Source: an uncultured Aquimarina sp. | GTDB lineage: Bacteria > Bacteroidota > Bacteroidia > Flavobacteriales > Flavobacteriaceae | Length of the DNA stretch: 64,000 nt | Assembly: GCA_947498775.1 (NCBI GenBank) | Contig: CANMLL010000002.1 | Location: 1 to 64,000 of the forward strand | Direction of reading: 5' to 3' | Part shown: positions 18,953 to 26,990 of the stretch, in pieces | Numbering within the stretch: position 1 is the stretch's first letter | How the letters are laid out: every line of letters starts with the position of its first letter | Made by a program: the position numbers and the translations under genes | Notes under the pieces: generated by a model | Seen by the model: only the letters and a program-made list of their open reading frames with translations | Database searches by the model: none | Told to the model about the DNA's origin: nothing

Positions 18953-20518
18953 ATGCATCTATTTTTTTTTAAACCCTTAACGCTAATACTGATCGGTAGT
19001 GTTTATGCAATCATTACACTATTCACTTTAAGCTCTTGTAATGATGAGAAACTATCTATAGTCAAAACTAACCGGCCTAATATTGTAATTCTTTATGTTG
19101 ACGATCTGGGCTACGGAGACGTGGGTTGTTATGGTGCTCAGGGTGTAGTCACCCCAAATATTGATGAATTGTGTAAAAATGGGATCAAATTTACTGATGC
19201 ACATAGCCCGGCTGCCACCTGTACTCCTTCAAGATACGCCTTGCTAACCGGAGAATACGCCTTTAGACGTAATGCCGAAGTTCTACCTGGAAACGCCAAC
19301 CTTATTATTCCACCCGATAAGCCCACATTACCTAAAATGCTTCATAAGGCAGGTTATAAAAGCGCGGTCGTCGGTAAGTGGCATTTAGGATTAGGTAATG
19401 GCGATGTAGATTGGAATGGTAAAATTGCTCCTGGACCTTTGGAAATAGGGTTTGATTATTCCTTTTTGATCCCAGCAACAGGCGATAGGGTTCCCTCCGT
19501 CTATGTTGAGAACCATCAAGTTGTAGGTCTTGATAAACAAGATTCCTTGCGGGTAAGTTATTCTGAAAAGATAGGAGATAGACCCACAGGTAAAAAGTAT
19601 CCAGAATTACTTCGGCAACAAGCCGATGCAGAACATAGTAATACCATCATAAATGGGATAAGCCGGATAGGTTATATGGCAGGTGGAGAGTCTGCGGTAT
19701 GGAAAGATGAAGATTTTCCAGATCTGCTGACCAACAAAGCCTTTCAATTCATTCAAGAAAATAAGGAAATCCCATTTTTTCTTTATTTTTCATTTCATGA
19801 CATACATGTTCCAAGATTACCTAACCCTAGATTTAAAGGAAAAAGCAGTATGGGCCCTCGTGGAGATGCCATAACACAAGTAGATTGGATGACTGGTGAG
19901 ATTGTTAAAAAATTAGACAACCTTGGTCTGCTCGAAAATACAATAATTGTATTTACAAGCGATAATGGACCTGTGCTCAATGACGGTTATGAAGATCAAG
20001 CCATTCAGCTTTTAGGAAATCATAAACCCAGTGGTATTTACAGGGGTGGAAAATACAGTATATTCGAGGCAGGAACACGAGTGCCTACTTTGATATATTG
20101 GAAAGATCACATAAAGCCATGTCAAAGCAGTGCCTTAATTAATCAAACAGATTTTTATGCTTCATTTGCCCAATTAATAGGTCAGAACTTGGTACCGGGA
20201 GAAGCGATGGACAGTCAAAATCTGCTCCCTGCTTTGTTAGGTTCTTCAAAAAACGGAAGTAACCTATTGCTTGAGGAAGGATATACCCTGGCGTTGAGAG
20301 ATGGAAACTGGAAATATATAGAACCTACATACAGTACTCACGAATGGATTCAGGAAGTTAAAGGTATTGAATCAGGACTATGTATGCTACCACAGCTTTA
20401 TGATCTATCCAAAGATCCTGAAGAAAAAACAAATCTCGCAAAAAAATTCCCCGAAAAACTCTGTGAGATGCATATAAAATTGACTAATATTAAAAATAAG
20501 AAGAAGCATTCTTTTTGA
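18953..20518 (+). CDS. S1-family (formylglycine-dependent) sulfatase, lipoprotein
   Basis: This arylsulfatase-type enzyme would remove sulfate esters from glycan fragments. The metal and active-site entry is NRPNIVILYVDDLGYGDVG. The modified Cys lies in the motif CTPSRYALLTG (Cys about 90), which meets the C-x-P-x-R rule for conversion to formylglycine; GKWHLG and FTSDNGP follow. I chose the ATG at 18953 rather than the TTG at 18932, because it leaves a clean lipoprotein signal (MHLFFFKPL... FTLSSC). It is the last gene of the + strand run that begins at susC. The maturation enzyme anSME is not in this window. A second sulfatase at 60-62 kb is broken, so this is the only intact one here. Confidence 0.92.
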   Translation: MHLFFFKPLTLILIGSVYAIITLFTLSSCNDEKLSIVKTNRPNIVILYVDDLGYGDVGCYGAQGVVTPNIDELCKNGIKFTDAHSPAATCTPSRYALLTGEYAFRRNAEVLPGNANLIIPPDKPTLPKMLHKAGYKSAVVGKWHLGLGNGDVDWNGKIAPGPLEIGFDYSFLIPATGDRVPSVYVENHQVVGLDKQDSLRVSYSEKIGDRPTGKKYPELLRQQADAEHSNTIINGISRIGYMAGGESAVWKDEDFPDLLTNKAFQFIQENKEIPFFLYFSFHDIHVPRLPNPRFKGKSSMGPRGDAITQVDWMTGEIVKKLDNLGLLENTIIVFTSDNGPVLNDGYEDQAIQLLGNHKPSGIYRGGKYSIFEAGTRVPTLIYWKDHIKPCQSSALINQTDFYASFAQLIGQNLVPGEAMDSQNLLPALLGSSKNGSNLLLEEGYTLALRDGNWKYIEPTYSTHEWIQEVKGIESGLCMLPQLYDLSKDPEEKTNLAKKFPEKLCEMHIKLTNIKNKKKHSF

Positions 20519-20635
20519 TTAAAATTATAAAGATTCACTATTTCCTATTAGCAAAAAGGTTTTCAAGATAAAACCCTTCAAATTGGTCATCAGTACTAAA
20601 ATAAATTCAAAGAAAGTACTATATAGAAATAAACC

Positions 20636-20658
20636 ACTATGGACTTCCAGTCCATAGT
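20636..20658. repeat. Hairpin at the IS200 right end
   Basis: Perfect 10-bp arms actatggact (20636-20645) and agtccatagt (20649-20658) flank the loop tcc. It lies 34 bp beyond the transposase stop, where IS200 elements carry their right-end hairpin. On + it is followed by TTTT, so it could also stop transcripts leaving the sulfatase operon. Confidence 0.65.
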
Positions 20659-20691
20659 TTTAAACAAAAGAATGAAATTCTTTACTTTACT

Positions 20692-21121
20692 CTAATATCC
20701 AATTGCCTTTTCCGAATTGGGCTTACCCTTTTGATGCTCAAGATATTCTTGAACCATTTCATCTGTTATCTTTCCAGTACTCCAAGCACCATAACCTACA
20801 GCCCAAAAGTGACGACCCCAATATTGCTTATTCAATTTTGGAAATTCCTGCGGCAAAAGACGAGATGAGCGACCTTTCAATTTCTTTACTAATATGCTTA
20901 TGATCAATGAAGTAGAATGCTCAACGTGCATATGCACATGATCCTTACTTACAACGCCTTTTAGAATATGTACATTTTCAGAATCGCATACCTGTATTAA
21001 AAAATCCCGACAGCGATGCTGAATATCACCTTGTAGAACAGAATAACGATATTTTGTCGCCCAAACTAGATGGCAACTTAAATTGCTTATTTGAATTTGA
21101 ATTCTTTCGGTAATTTGACAT
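20692..21121 (-). pseudogene. tnpA: IS200-like transposase (TnpA), frameshifted
   Basis: This is a Y1 HUH single-strand transposase. The catalytic frame reads, from about 21095 down to 20692, SCHLVWATKYRYSVLQGD, then the HUH motif in SKDHVHMHVEH, GRSSRLLPQEFP, WGRHFWAVGYG and the catalytic Tyr in VQEYLEHQKG. That frame has no start codon before an internal Met. The expected N-terminus (MSNYRKNSNS) begins at ATG 21121 in the neighbouring frame. The two join if one nucleotide is added or removed in the aattcaaattcaaat tract (about 21085-21105). A recent single-nucleotide frameshift is the simplest reading. Confidence 0.8.
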
Positions 21122-21157
21122 GTAACAAAACTAAAACATTTATAGAAACTAAAGTAA

Positions 21158-21174
21158 CTGCAATGAAATTGCAG
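21158..21174. repeat. Hairpin at the IS200 left end
   Basis: The arms ctgcaa (21158-21163) and ttgcag (21169-21174) flank a 5-nt loop. It lies 37 bp upstream of the transposase ATG at 21121, in the position of the left-end hairpin of IS200 elements. Confidence 0.5.
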
Positions 21175-21218
21175 GGTTTTAACCTTTAACCAGATAATAA
21201 AGATATACTCATAGCCTA

Positions 21219-21974
21219 TTACTTTAAGTCAGTTATCTGTGCAACATCCATATCATTATAATCGAGATTTTCTCCTGCCATACCCCAAATAAAGCTGTAA
21301 TTAGAAGTCCCTGATCCACAATGAATAGACCATGGTGGTGAGATTACTGCTTCATAATTTTGCATCCATATATGACGTGTCTCCGAGGGTTGTCCCATAA
21401 AATGGCATACCGAGTGGTTTTCCGGAACATCTAGGTAAAAATATACTTCCATACGGCGATCGTGTACGTGAACGGGCATCGTATTCCATACACTACCGCG
21501 TTTTAATTCTGTCATACCCATTTGCAATTGACAGGTTTGTATAATACCTCCAATGATCATTTGATTCACTATGCGGCGATTGGCAGTTTCTACAGATCCT
21601 AACTCTAATTTATTGGCTTCAGATAAACTTACCTTTTTAGTAGGGTATGATTGATGTGCAGGAGCAGAATTTAAGTAGAAAAAAGCAGGTGTTTTTTCGT
21701 CATCACTGTCAAAAATTACCTCTCTTATTCCTTTTCCGATATATAGTGCATCCTTATGACCTAGAAAATATTTTTCTCCATCCACAGTAATACTACCATT
21801 TCCTCCTACATTGATAATCCCTAATTCTCTTCTTTCTAAAAAATAATCTGATTTTAACGGATCTATACTTTCTAGCTTCAAAGGGCTTAAGGGTAATGCA
21901 GATCCCGCAATATATCTGTCATAATGAGTATATACAAAAGAAATTTTTCCTTTTGTCATTAAATTATCGATCAA
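21219..21974 (-). CDS. kduI: 5-keto-4-deoxyuronate isomerase (4-deoxy-L-threo-5-hexosulose-uronate ketol-isomerase)
   Basis: KduI is the cytoplasmic cupin-type enzyme that converts the unsaturated uronate product of lyases and GH88 to 3-deoxy-2,5-hexodiulosonate. The match is strong along the length: YFLERRELGIINVGGNGSI, HKDALYIGKG, APAHQSYPTKKV, WNTMPVHVHDRRMEVYFY (metal-binding His), MGQPSETRHI and SPPWSIHCGSGTSNYSFIWG. The start is abnormal. The only canonical in-frame start is TTG at 21974, but family sequence (RYASNPETVKKYDTDQLRNEF) continues upstream to about 22037. The frame is open to the TGA at 22103-22101 without any ATG, GTG or TTG. The start may be ATA (22079) or the gene may have lost its start codon. 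An operator-like palindrome overlaps this stretch. KduD, KdgK and KdgA are not in the window. Confidence 0.9.
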   Translation of the reverse strand: MIDNLMTKGKISFVYTHYDRYIAGSALPLSPLKLESIDPLKSDYFLERRELGIINVGGNGSITVDGEKYFLGHKDALYIGKGIREVIFDSDDEKTPAFFYLNSAPAHQSYPTKKVSLSEANKLELGSVETANRRIVNQMIIGGIIQTCQLQMGMTELKRGSVWNTMPVHVHDRRMEVYFYLDVPENHSVCHFMGQPSETRHIWMQNYEAVISPPWSIHCGSGTSNYSFIWGMAGENLDYNDMDVAQITDLK

Positions 21975-22062
21975 AAATTCATTGCGTAATTGATCAGTAT
22001 CATATTTTTTAACCGTTTCAGGATTAGAAGCGTATCGCGTATTGAATTGACAATATCTATGT

Positions 22063-22076
22063 TTTAAACGTTTATT
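22063..22076. promoter_or_regulatory. LacI-type operator-like site before kduI
   Basis: tttaaacgtttatt matches 11 of 14 bases of the window's consensus palindrome gttaaacgtttaac. It lies between rbsK and kduI, over the region where kduI should start. Confidence 0.45.
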
Positions 22077-22087
22077 TATTTTGAAAT

Positions 22088-23014
22088 TTAATTTTCGATT
22101 TCACTACTCGTTGGCATAGAAGCTTGTGCTCCCATTTTAGTAACAGAAAGCGAGGCAGCCTTGCAGGCAAAAATTACTGCCTCCCGTACCGATTTATTCT
22201 TTGATAAGGCTACTGCGAGAGCTCCATTAAAACAATCACCAGCAGCTGTCGTATCCTGTGCTTTAACTACAGGGGCTTCAATCAATTCGGAATATTCTTC
22301 ATTTAAAATAAATGCTCCATTTTTGCCTAAGGTAATGATTACGTGAGTAACTCCCATATTAAATATCTTCATTGCCGCTTCTCTAACAGAATCCATATCA
22401 TTTATAGCAATGCCCGTTAATTCTTCAGCTTCCGATTCATTAGGTGTAAGAGCATAAAGATATTTAAATACTTCAGTATTAATTTTTCCTGCAGGAGCTG
22501 GATTCAGAATAATTTTCAACCCTTTTTGATATCCTAATTTCACCGCTGCTTCTACGGTAGAAATAGGTATCTCTAATTGTAAAAGAAGGATGCTTCCTGA
22601 AGAAATCTTTTGCAACGCAAGTTCCATTGTATTCTTACTTAATCTTTCATTCGCCCCAGGAGCAACCACAATACAATTCTCCCCATTTTCATCAACAGTT
22701 ATTAAAGCTACTCCAGATGGAGTTTCCTTATTTTGTATCACAAAATCAGTATTGATCCCCTCTTTTTGGAATTGGGATAAAGCTTTACTTCCTAACATAT
22801 CTGCACCCAGACTGGCAATAAAATTAACATCTCCTTCTAAACGTGCCGCAGCAACTGCCTGGTTAGCTCCTTTGCCACCGTGATTCATCAAAAACACACC
22901 TCCCATCACAGTTTCGCCTGGTTTAGGTAGTTTTTCTGTTTTCACTACCATGTCTGTATTGGAACTTCCCATTACATATATTTGTAAACTATTCATTCTA
23001 GATATTTTGTGCAT
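22088..23014 (-). CDS. rbsK: Ribokinase (PfkB family)
   Basis: This is a cytoplasmic PfkB-type sugar kinase that phosphorylates ribose at O5. It shows the ribokinase set rather than the KDG-kinase set: GSSNTDMVVKTEKLPKPGET, GGKGANQAVAAARL, APGANERLS, NPAPA, LTPNESEAEELTG and the catalytic loop DTTAAGDCFNGALA (Asp about 259). Translation may start at the first Met (23014) or at the seventh (22996); the second gives the more usual N-terminus. It is divergent from the permease at 23231, with a perfect operator-like palindrome between them. With the permease and the nucleoside-hydrolase-like protein at 26991, it suggests ribose or nucleoside use. Confidence 0.9.
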   Translation of the reverse strand: MHKISRMNSLQIYVMGSSNTDMVVKTEKLPKPGETVMGGVFLMNHGGKGANQAVAAARLEGDVNFIASLGADMLGSKALSQFQKEGINTDFVIQNKETPSGVALITVDENGENCIVVAPGANERLSKNTMELALQKISSGSILLLQLEIPISTVEAAVKLGYQKGLKIILNPAPAGKINTEVFKYLYALTPNESEAEELTGIAINDMDSVREAAMKIFNMGVTHVIITLGKNGAFILNEEYSELIEAPVVKAQDTTAAGDCFNGALAVALSKNKSVREAVIFACKAASLSVTKMGAQASMPTSSEIEN

Positions 23015-23072
23015 TTTTCTAAAGTTAATAACTCTATTTTTTCGAAAAGATATTAAATTTATTGCAAAAAAG

Positions 23073-23086
23073 GTTAAACGTTTAAC
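23073..23086. promoter_or_regulatory. Operator: perfect palindrome gttaaacgtttaac
   Basis: A perfect 14-bp palindrome lies in the 216-bp divergent region between rbsK (-) and the permease (+). The identical sequence recurs at 49339-49352. A CG-centred palindrome is typical of LacI-family operators, and a LacI-family regulator is encoded at 38161-39183. That it binds here is inference. Confidence 0.7.
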
Positions 23087-23230
23087 TTAAAAATGTATAT
23101 TTCTGAAATATTTGAATAATAACTAATCATTTTTAGTAACGATTTTCAACTATTTTATTAACATCAAAATGTCCTTTTCCTTCGGTTTTTTTTAGGATCG
23201 ACATTAATTTATAGATTTAATTTTAAGCTT

Positions 23231-24226
23231 ATGTTTATTATCGATTCTTATGTAATTGCAGTAATCTTTTGTGTTATTACTATGCTATGCTGGGGTTCCT
23301 GGGCGAATACCCAAAAGATGACCGCCTCTAGCTGGCGATTTGAATTATTTTATTGGGATTATGTTATCGGAATCTTATTATTGTCTCTAATATCTGCTTT
23401 TACTTTGGGAAGTTTCGGAACAGGCGGAAGAGGTTTTATTACAGATTTAGGCCAGGCAGATATGATAAATCTCGGATATGCTATCTTAGGTGGCGTAATT
23501 TTTAACGCAGCTAATATTTTACTAGTAGCAGCGATAGGTATTGCGGGAATGTCGGTAGCATTTCCGGTAGGAATAGGGCTAGCCTTAGTTATTGGTGTAA
23601 TTGTAAATTATATCGATAACCCAATTGGTAACATCCCTTTCCTTTTTGGAGGTGTTGCTTTAATAATCATTGCCATATTAATGAACGCTTATGCCTATAG
23701 AAAGATGTCTTCAGGTCAAAAAGGCGTATCAACCAAAGGCTTATTCTTATCGATTATCGCAGGGATTCTTATGGGTTTCTTCTATAAGTATGTTGCCTTA
23801 TCCATGTTCTCTGATTTTCATAAACCTATATCCGGAAAACTTAGCCCTTATACGGCTATTGTTTTATTTTCTGTAGGCGTTTTTATTAGTAATATTTTAT
23901 TTAATACTTTATTAATGAGAAAACCATTTCTAGGAGAACCTGTTAGTTATAAAGATTATTTTTCGGGAAATTCAAAGAACCATTTTATTGGCATCTTGGG
24001 AGGTATTATTTGGTGCATCGGAATGTCCTTCAGCATCATAGCTTCAGGTAAGGCTGGACCTGCTATTTCTTACGGATTAGGTCAGGGAGCCACTGTTATA
24101 GCAGCACTATGGGGTATTTACATTTGGAAGGAATTCGAAAAAGCTCCCAAAGGCACCAATTCTATACTCAACATTATGTTATTGTTATATGTCGCCGGAC
24201 TGGCTCTTATTATCATTGCACGCTAA
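23231..24226 (+). CDS. DMT-superfamily sugar/ureide-type permease
   Basis: This 331-residue integral membrane protein has about ten hydrophobic segments. Short conserved stretches (MLCWGSWANTQK, ELFYWDYVIG, GVIFNAANILL, MSVAFPVGIGLALVIG, WCIGMSFSIIASGKAGPAISYGLGQGATVIAALWGI) resemble bacterial relatives of the ureide permease and GRP/RhaT sugar transporter families. It sits divergent from ribokinase across a perfect operator and 13 bp upstream of a GH88 gene, so sugar uptake (ribose or another monosaccharide) is likely. The exact substrate cannot be told from the sequence. Confidence 0.75.
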   Translation: MFIIDSYVIAVIFCVITMLCWGSWANTQKMTASSWRFELFYWDYVIGILLLSLISAFTLGSFGTGGRGFITDLGQADMINLGYAILGGVIFNAANILLVAAIGIAGMSVAFPVGIGLALVIGVIVNYIDNPIGNIPFLFGGVALIIIAILMNAYAYRKMSSGQKGVSTKGLFLSIIAGILMGFFYKYVALSMFSDFHKPISGKLSPYTAIVLFSVGVFISNILFNTLLMRKPFLGEPVSYKDYFSGNSKNHFIGILGGIIWCIGMSFSIIASGKAGPAISYGLGQGATVIAALWGIYIWKEFEKAPKGTNSILNIMLLLYVAGLALIIIAR

Positions 24227-24239
24227 AAATATTCAGAGA

Positions 24240-25442
24240 ATGAAGAATATTATCAGTTTTACTATAATCATTTGTCTCCTCGTTATTGTGAAATCCTGCA
24301 ATACTAAAGATAAAAAGTCTATAAAACCAGAGCAAAGTATCCTATCTTCAGATTCGCTATTAGAATATCGTTATCAGCAAATTCTCCAGCAACCCCTAGA
24401 TTCTCTGGGAATTCCTAGAAGCTTTGACATTACTACTAATACGTTAAAAAAACTATCATCGTCTGATTGGACTAGTGGTTTTTTTTCGGGTAGTTTATGG
24501 CAAATATACCAGCTCACTGGTAATGAAGAGTTCAAGCAAAAAGCTAAGGATTGGACTGCTTTTATGGAAAAAGAAAAAAATAACAGTGGAACTCACGACA
24601 TCGGTTTCATGATTTTCAGTAGCTACGGAAAAGCTTGGCAGATTACAGGAAACAAAAACTACGCTTCTACCGTAGTACAAACAGCAAAAACACTAACCTC
24701 CAGATTTAATAAAAACGTTAAAGCAATCAGATCTTGGGATTGGAATCAAGATGTTTGGGAATTTCCTGTAATTATTGATAATATGATGAATCTCGAACTT
24801 TTGTTTGAAGCAACAAAAATATCTAACGATAGTATCTTTCATAACATAGCCGAGCAACATGCGAATACTACTCTAAAAAACCATTTTAGAAATGATAATA
24901 GTACTTATCATGTCATCATATATGACACCATACAAGGAAATGCAATCAACAAGGTAACGCATCAAGGTATTAACGATGAATCGGATTGGGCAAGAGGTCA
25001 GGCGTGGGCTATTTATGGTTATACCATGGCATACAGGTATGTAAAAAACCCGGCATATATAAAACAGGCTGAAACCACGTTACAGTTTTATCTTAGTCAT
25101 CCCAATCTACCTGAAGATGGTATCCCTTTTTGGGATTTTGATGATCCTAAAATTCCGAATGCACCAAAAGATGTTTCTGCCGCAGCGATCATTGCTTCTG
25201 CTTGTTATGAATTATTTTCATATACTCAAAAAGAAAAATATCGGGTTTATGCAGACCACGTAATAAAAACATTAAACTCAGAAAACTATTTACTTCCTAG
25301 ACAAAACCAAAGTCCTTTTATTTTAGGACATAGTACCGGAAATAAACCAAAGAATGATGAAATTGATGTTCCTATTAATTATGCTGACTACTATTTTCTG
25401 GAGGCATTGGTACGTCAAAAAAACTTAAATAAGAACAAATAA
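24240..25442 (+). CDS. GH88 unsaturated glucuronyl hydrolase, lipoprotein
   Basis: This 400-residue (alpha/alpha)6-barrel enzyme removes 4,5-unsaturated uronate from oligosaccharide ends left by lyases. The catalytic aspartates are in GTHDIGF (about 119) and VIIDNMMNL (about 179), followed by DESDWARGQAWAIYGYTMAYR and the GDEIDVPINYADYYFLEAL-like end. I chose ATG 24240, not the earlier in-frame ATG at 24189, because it leaves a lipoprotein signal peptide with Cys near 20 (VIVKSCNTK) and clears the upstream stop. It is probably tethered in the periplasm. It lies 13 bp after the permease, so the two are one operon. It is a close relative of the C-terminal half of the fusion at 13218. Confidence 0.92.
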   Translation: MKNIISFTIIICLLVIVKSCNTKDKKSIKPEQSILSSDSLLEYRYQQILQQPLDSLGIPRSFDITTNTLKKLSSSDWTSGFFSGSLWQIYQLTGNEEFKQKAKDWTAFMEKEKNNSGTHDIGFMIFSSYGKAWQITGNKNYASTVVQTAKTLTSRFNKNVKAIRSWDWNQDVWEFPVIIDNMMNLELLFEATKISNDSIFHNIAEQHANTTLKNHFRNDNSTYHVIIYDTIQGNAINKVTHQGINDESDWARGQAWAIYGYTMAYRYVKNPAYIKQAETTLQFYLSHPNLPEDGIPFWDFDDPKIPNAPKDVSAAAIIASACYELFSYTQKEKYRVYADHVIKTLNSENYLLPRQNQSPFILGHSTGNKPKNDEIDVPINYADYYFLEALVRQKNLNKNK

Positions 25443-25587
25443 TCTTTAAGGAATTTAAATCACTGAATTTATTCAATACTTTAAAATTTTTACGCTATAA
25501 TTGGAATGAATTCAGGTTATTTACATCTTGAGATGTTTATGAATTTCCGGTTAAAAAAATAACGGCTTTCCCTCACCTTGGAAAATT

Positions 25588-26913
25588 TTATTTTTTATTG
25601 ATACATCGATAACTATAAATACCTACCATGAGGATACATAGTAAAGGAAGAATAAATGAAAATCGTACTTCTGATATAAACCCAAAAATCTGCAAATTAG
25701 AAAACTCAGGTCCACCCCAATCTAAAATTGATGCTTGAAGAGGTGGCATTAAAGCACCCCCTACTATTGCCATGACTAATCCAGCTGATCCAAGTTTCGC
25801 CTCCTCTCCCATTCCTTTTAAAGCTATACCATAAATAGTAGGAAACATCAAAGACATACAGGCGCTAATAGCCACAAGAGAACAAAGACCTAATATCCCC
25901 GGTAGAACGATGGTTCCAGCACAAAAGCAAATACCGGCTACAGCAAAGCGAAACATCAATTTAGGCGCTTCGATGTATTTAAGCAACCAGGTACAAATCC
26001 ACCTTCCAGATAGGAATAGTATCATCGCTCCCATATTAAACCAAGTGGCAGTAAGCTGATCTTCATCCGGTCGTTTTAAATTCATATCATCTACATATTG
26101 AAAAATAAATGTCCAACACATAATTTGAGCGCCTACATAAAACATTTGAGCAATTACTCCCTCATAATATTTTCGGTTCTTGAATAATTTACTGAAAGAT
26201 TCCTTTAGAGAAATATTTGTTTCTCTCTTAGATTTAGGAAACTTAGTGTATATAATTGCAATCAAAATGATTACAACCAATATACCCAGACAGATGTAAG
26301 GGAAGCTAATTATGTCCAGATCATTTTCTCTGATAGCCGATTTTTGAAATGTATTGAGAGATTCGTATTCCAGCTTCGTATAATTATCCGAGCGCAATAC
26401 CTCTATAACGAACAACTGTGCTACCAACATGCCCAACAAGGATCCTACGGGATTGAAAGCCTGGGATAAATTAAGACGTTGTGTAGCTGTCTTACTATCA
26501 CCCATAGCAAGTATAAAAGGGTTGGCTGTAGTTTCAAGAAAAGCTAATCCAAAAGTTAATATATAAAGGGAGATTAGGAAAAATACGAATTCCTCGTATG
26601 CAGCAGCAGGGTAAAAAAGAAATGCCCCCACTGCATATAATGATAATCCCAGAATAATTCCTTTTTTGTAACTAAACCTTCTAATAAATAAAGCAGCCGG
26701 TATGGCCATTGTAGCATATCCACCGTAAAAAGCCAATTGTACTAATGCTGCTTCAAAATTGGTAAGTTCTGGCATTACCTTTTTGAAGGCCGAAACCATA
26801 GGATTGGTGAGATCATTAGCAATACCCCATAAAAAGAATAGAGAAGTAATCATAATAAACGGCACAATTAATTCTCGTCTGATTACGGGTACTTTGGCTT
26901 TTTGTCTTTTCAT
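25588..26913 (-). CDS. fucP: FucP-family sugar:H+ symporter (MFS)
   Basis: This 441-residue, 12-segment major-facilitator permease carries the FucP-family signatures: PFIMITSLFFLWGIANDLTNPM, QLAFYGGYATMAIPA, FGLAFLETTANPFI and RLNLSQAFNPVGSLLG. In E. coli, FucP imports L-fucose (also L-galactose and D-arabinose) with protons across the inner membrane. It is the last gene of the - strand operon headed by fucI, which supports a role in fucose- or arabinose-type uptake, though family members can carry glucose, galactose or mannose. It is convergent with the GH88 gene, which ends 145 bp away. Confidence 0.85.
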   Translation of the reverse strand: MKRQKAKVPVIRRELIVPFIMITSLFFLWGIANDLTNPMVSAFKKVMPELTNFEAALVQLAFYGGYATMAIPAALFIRRFSYKKGIILGLSLYAVGAFLFYPAAAYEEFVFFLISLYILTFGLAFLETTANPFILAMGDSKTATQRLNLSQAFNPVGSLLGMLVAQLFVIEVLRSDNYTKLEYESLNTFQKSAIRENDLDIISFPYICLGILVVIILIAIIYTKFPKSKRETNISLKESFSKLFKNRKYYEGVIAQMFYVGAQIMCWTFIFQYVDDMNLKRPDEDQLTATWFNMGAMILFLSGRWICTWLLKYIEAPKLMFRFAVAGICFCAGTIVLPGILGLCSLVAISACMSLMFPTIYGIALKGMGEEAKLGSAGLVMAIVGGALMPPLQASILDWGGPEFSNLQIFGFISEVRFSFILPLLCILMVGIYSYRCINKK

Positions 26914-26990
26914 TGCAATACGATTTAGTGAAAATTCTAAATAATTTGAATAGTATAGAAACTCATCTATTTTCTGGCAGGAAAATCACT

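Larger units (their letters stand above)
20636..21174 (-). mobile_element. IS200/IS605-family remnant
   Basis: A single small Y1/HUH transposase frame (-) is bracketed by two hairpins at the usual subterminal places: 21158-21174 upstream of the transposase start and 20636-20658 downstream of its stop. There are no terminal inverted repeats or target duplication, as expected for this family. The transposase is frameshifted near its N-terminus, so the element is probably immobile unless helped in trans. Exact ends cannot be fixed by eye. Confidence 0.75.
20519..21218. other. 700-bp gap holding an IS200 remnant
   Basis: Between the sulfatase operon and kduI there is no host gene. The middle (20636-21174) is the IS200-like element described separately. 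The 117 bp before it contain a weak inverted repeat (ggttttcaagataaaacc, about 20558-20575) that could help end the + strand operon. The last 44 bp before kduI hold nothing I recognise. Confidence 0.6.

Noticed and set aside
20692-20937. 81-residue protein as an independent gene
   Set aside because: It starts within the HUH motif of the IS200 transposase; upstream sequence in the same frame clearly belongs to it.
25443-25587. Short repeat acatc-ttga-gatgt between convergent GH88 and fucP genes as a terminator
   Set aside because: Its arms are only 5 bp and there is no T-tract next to it on either strand.
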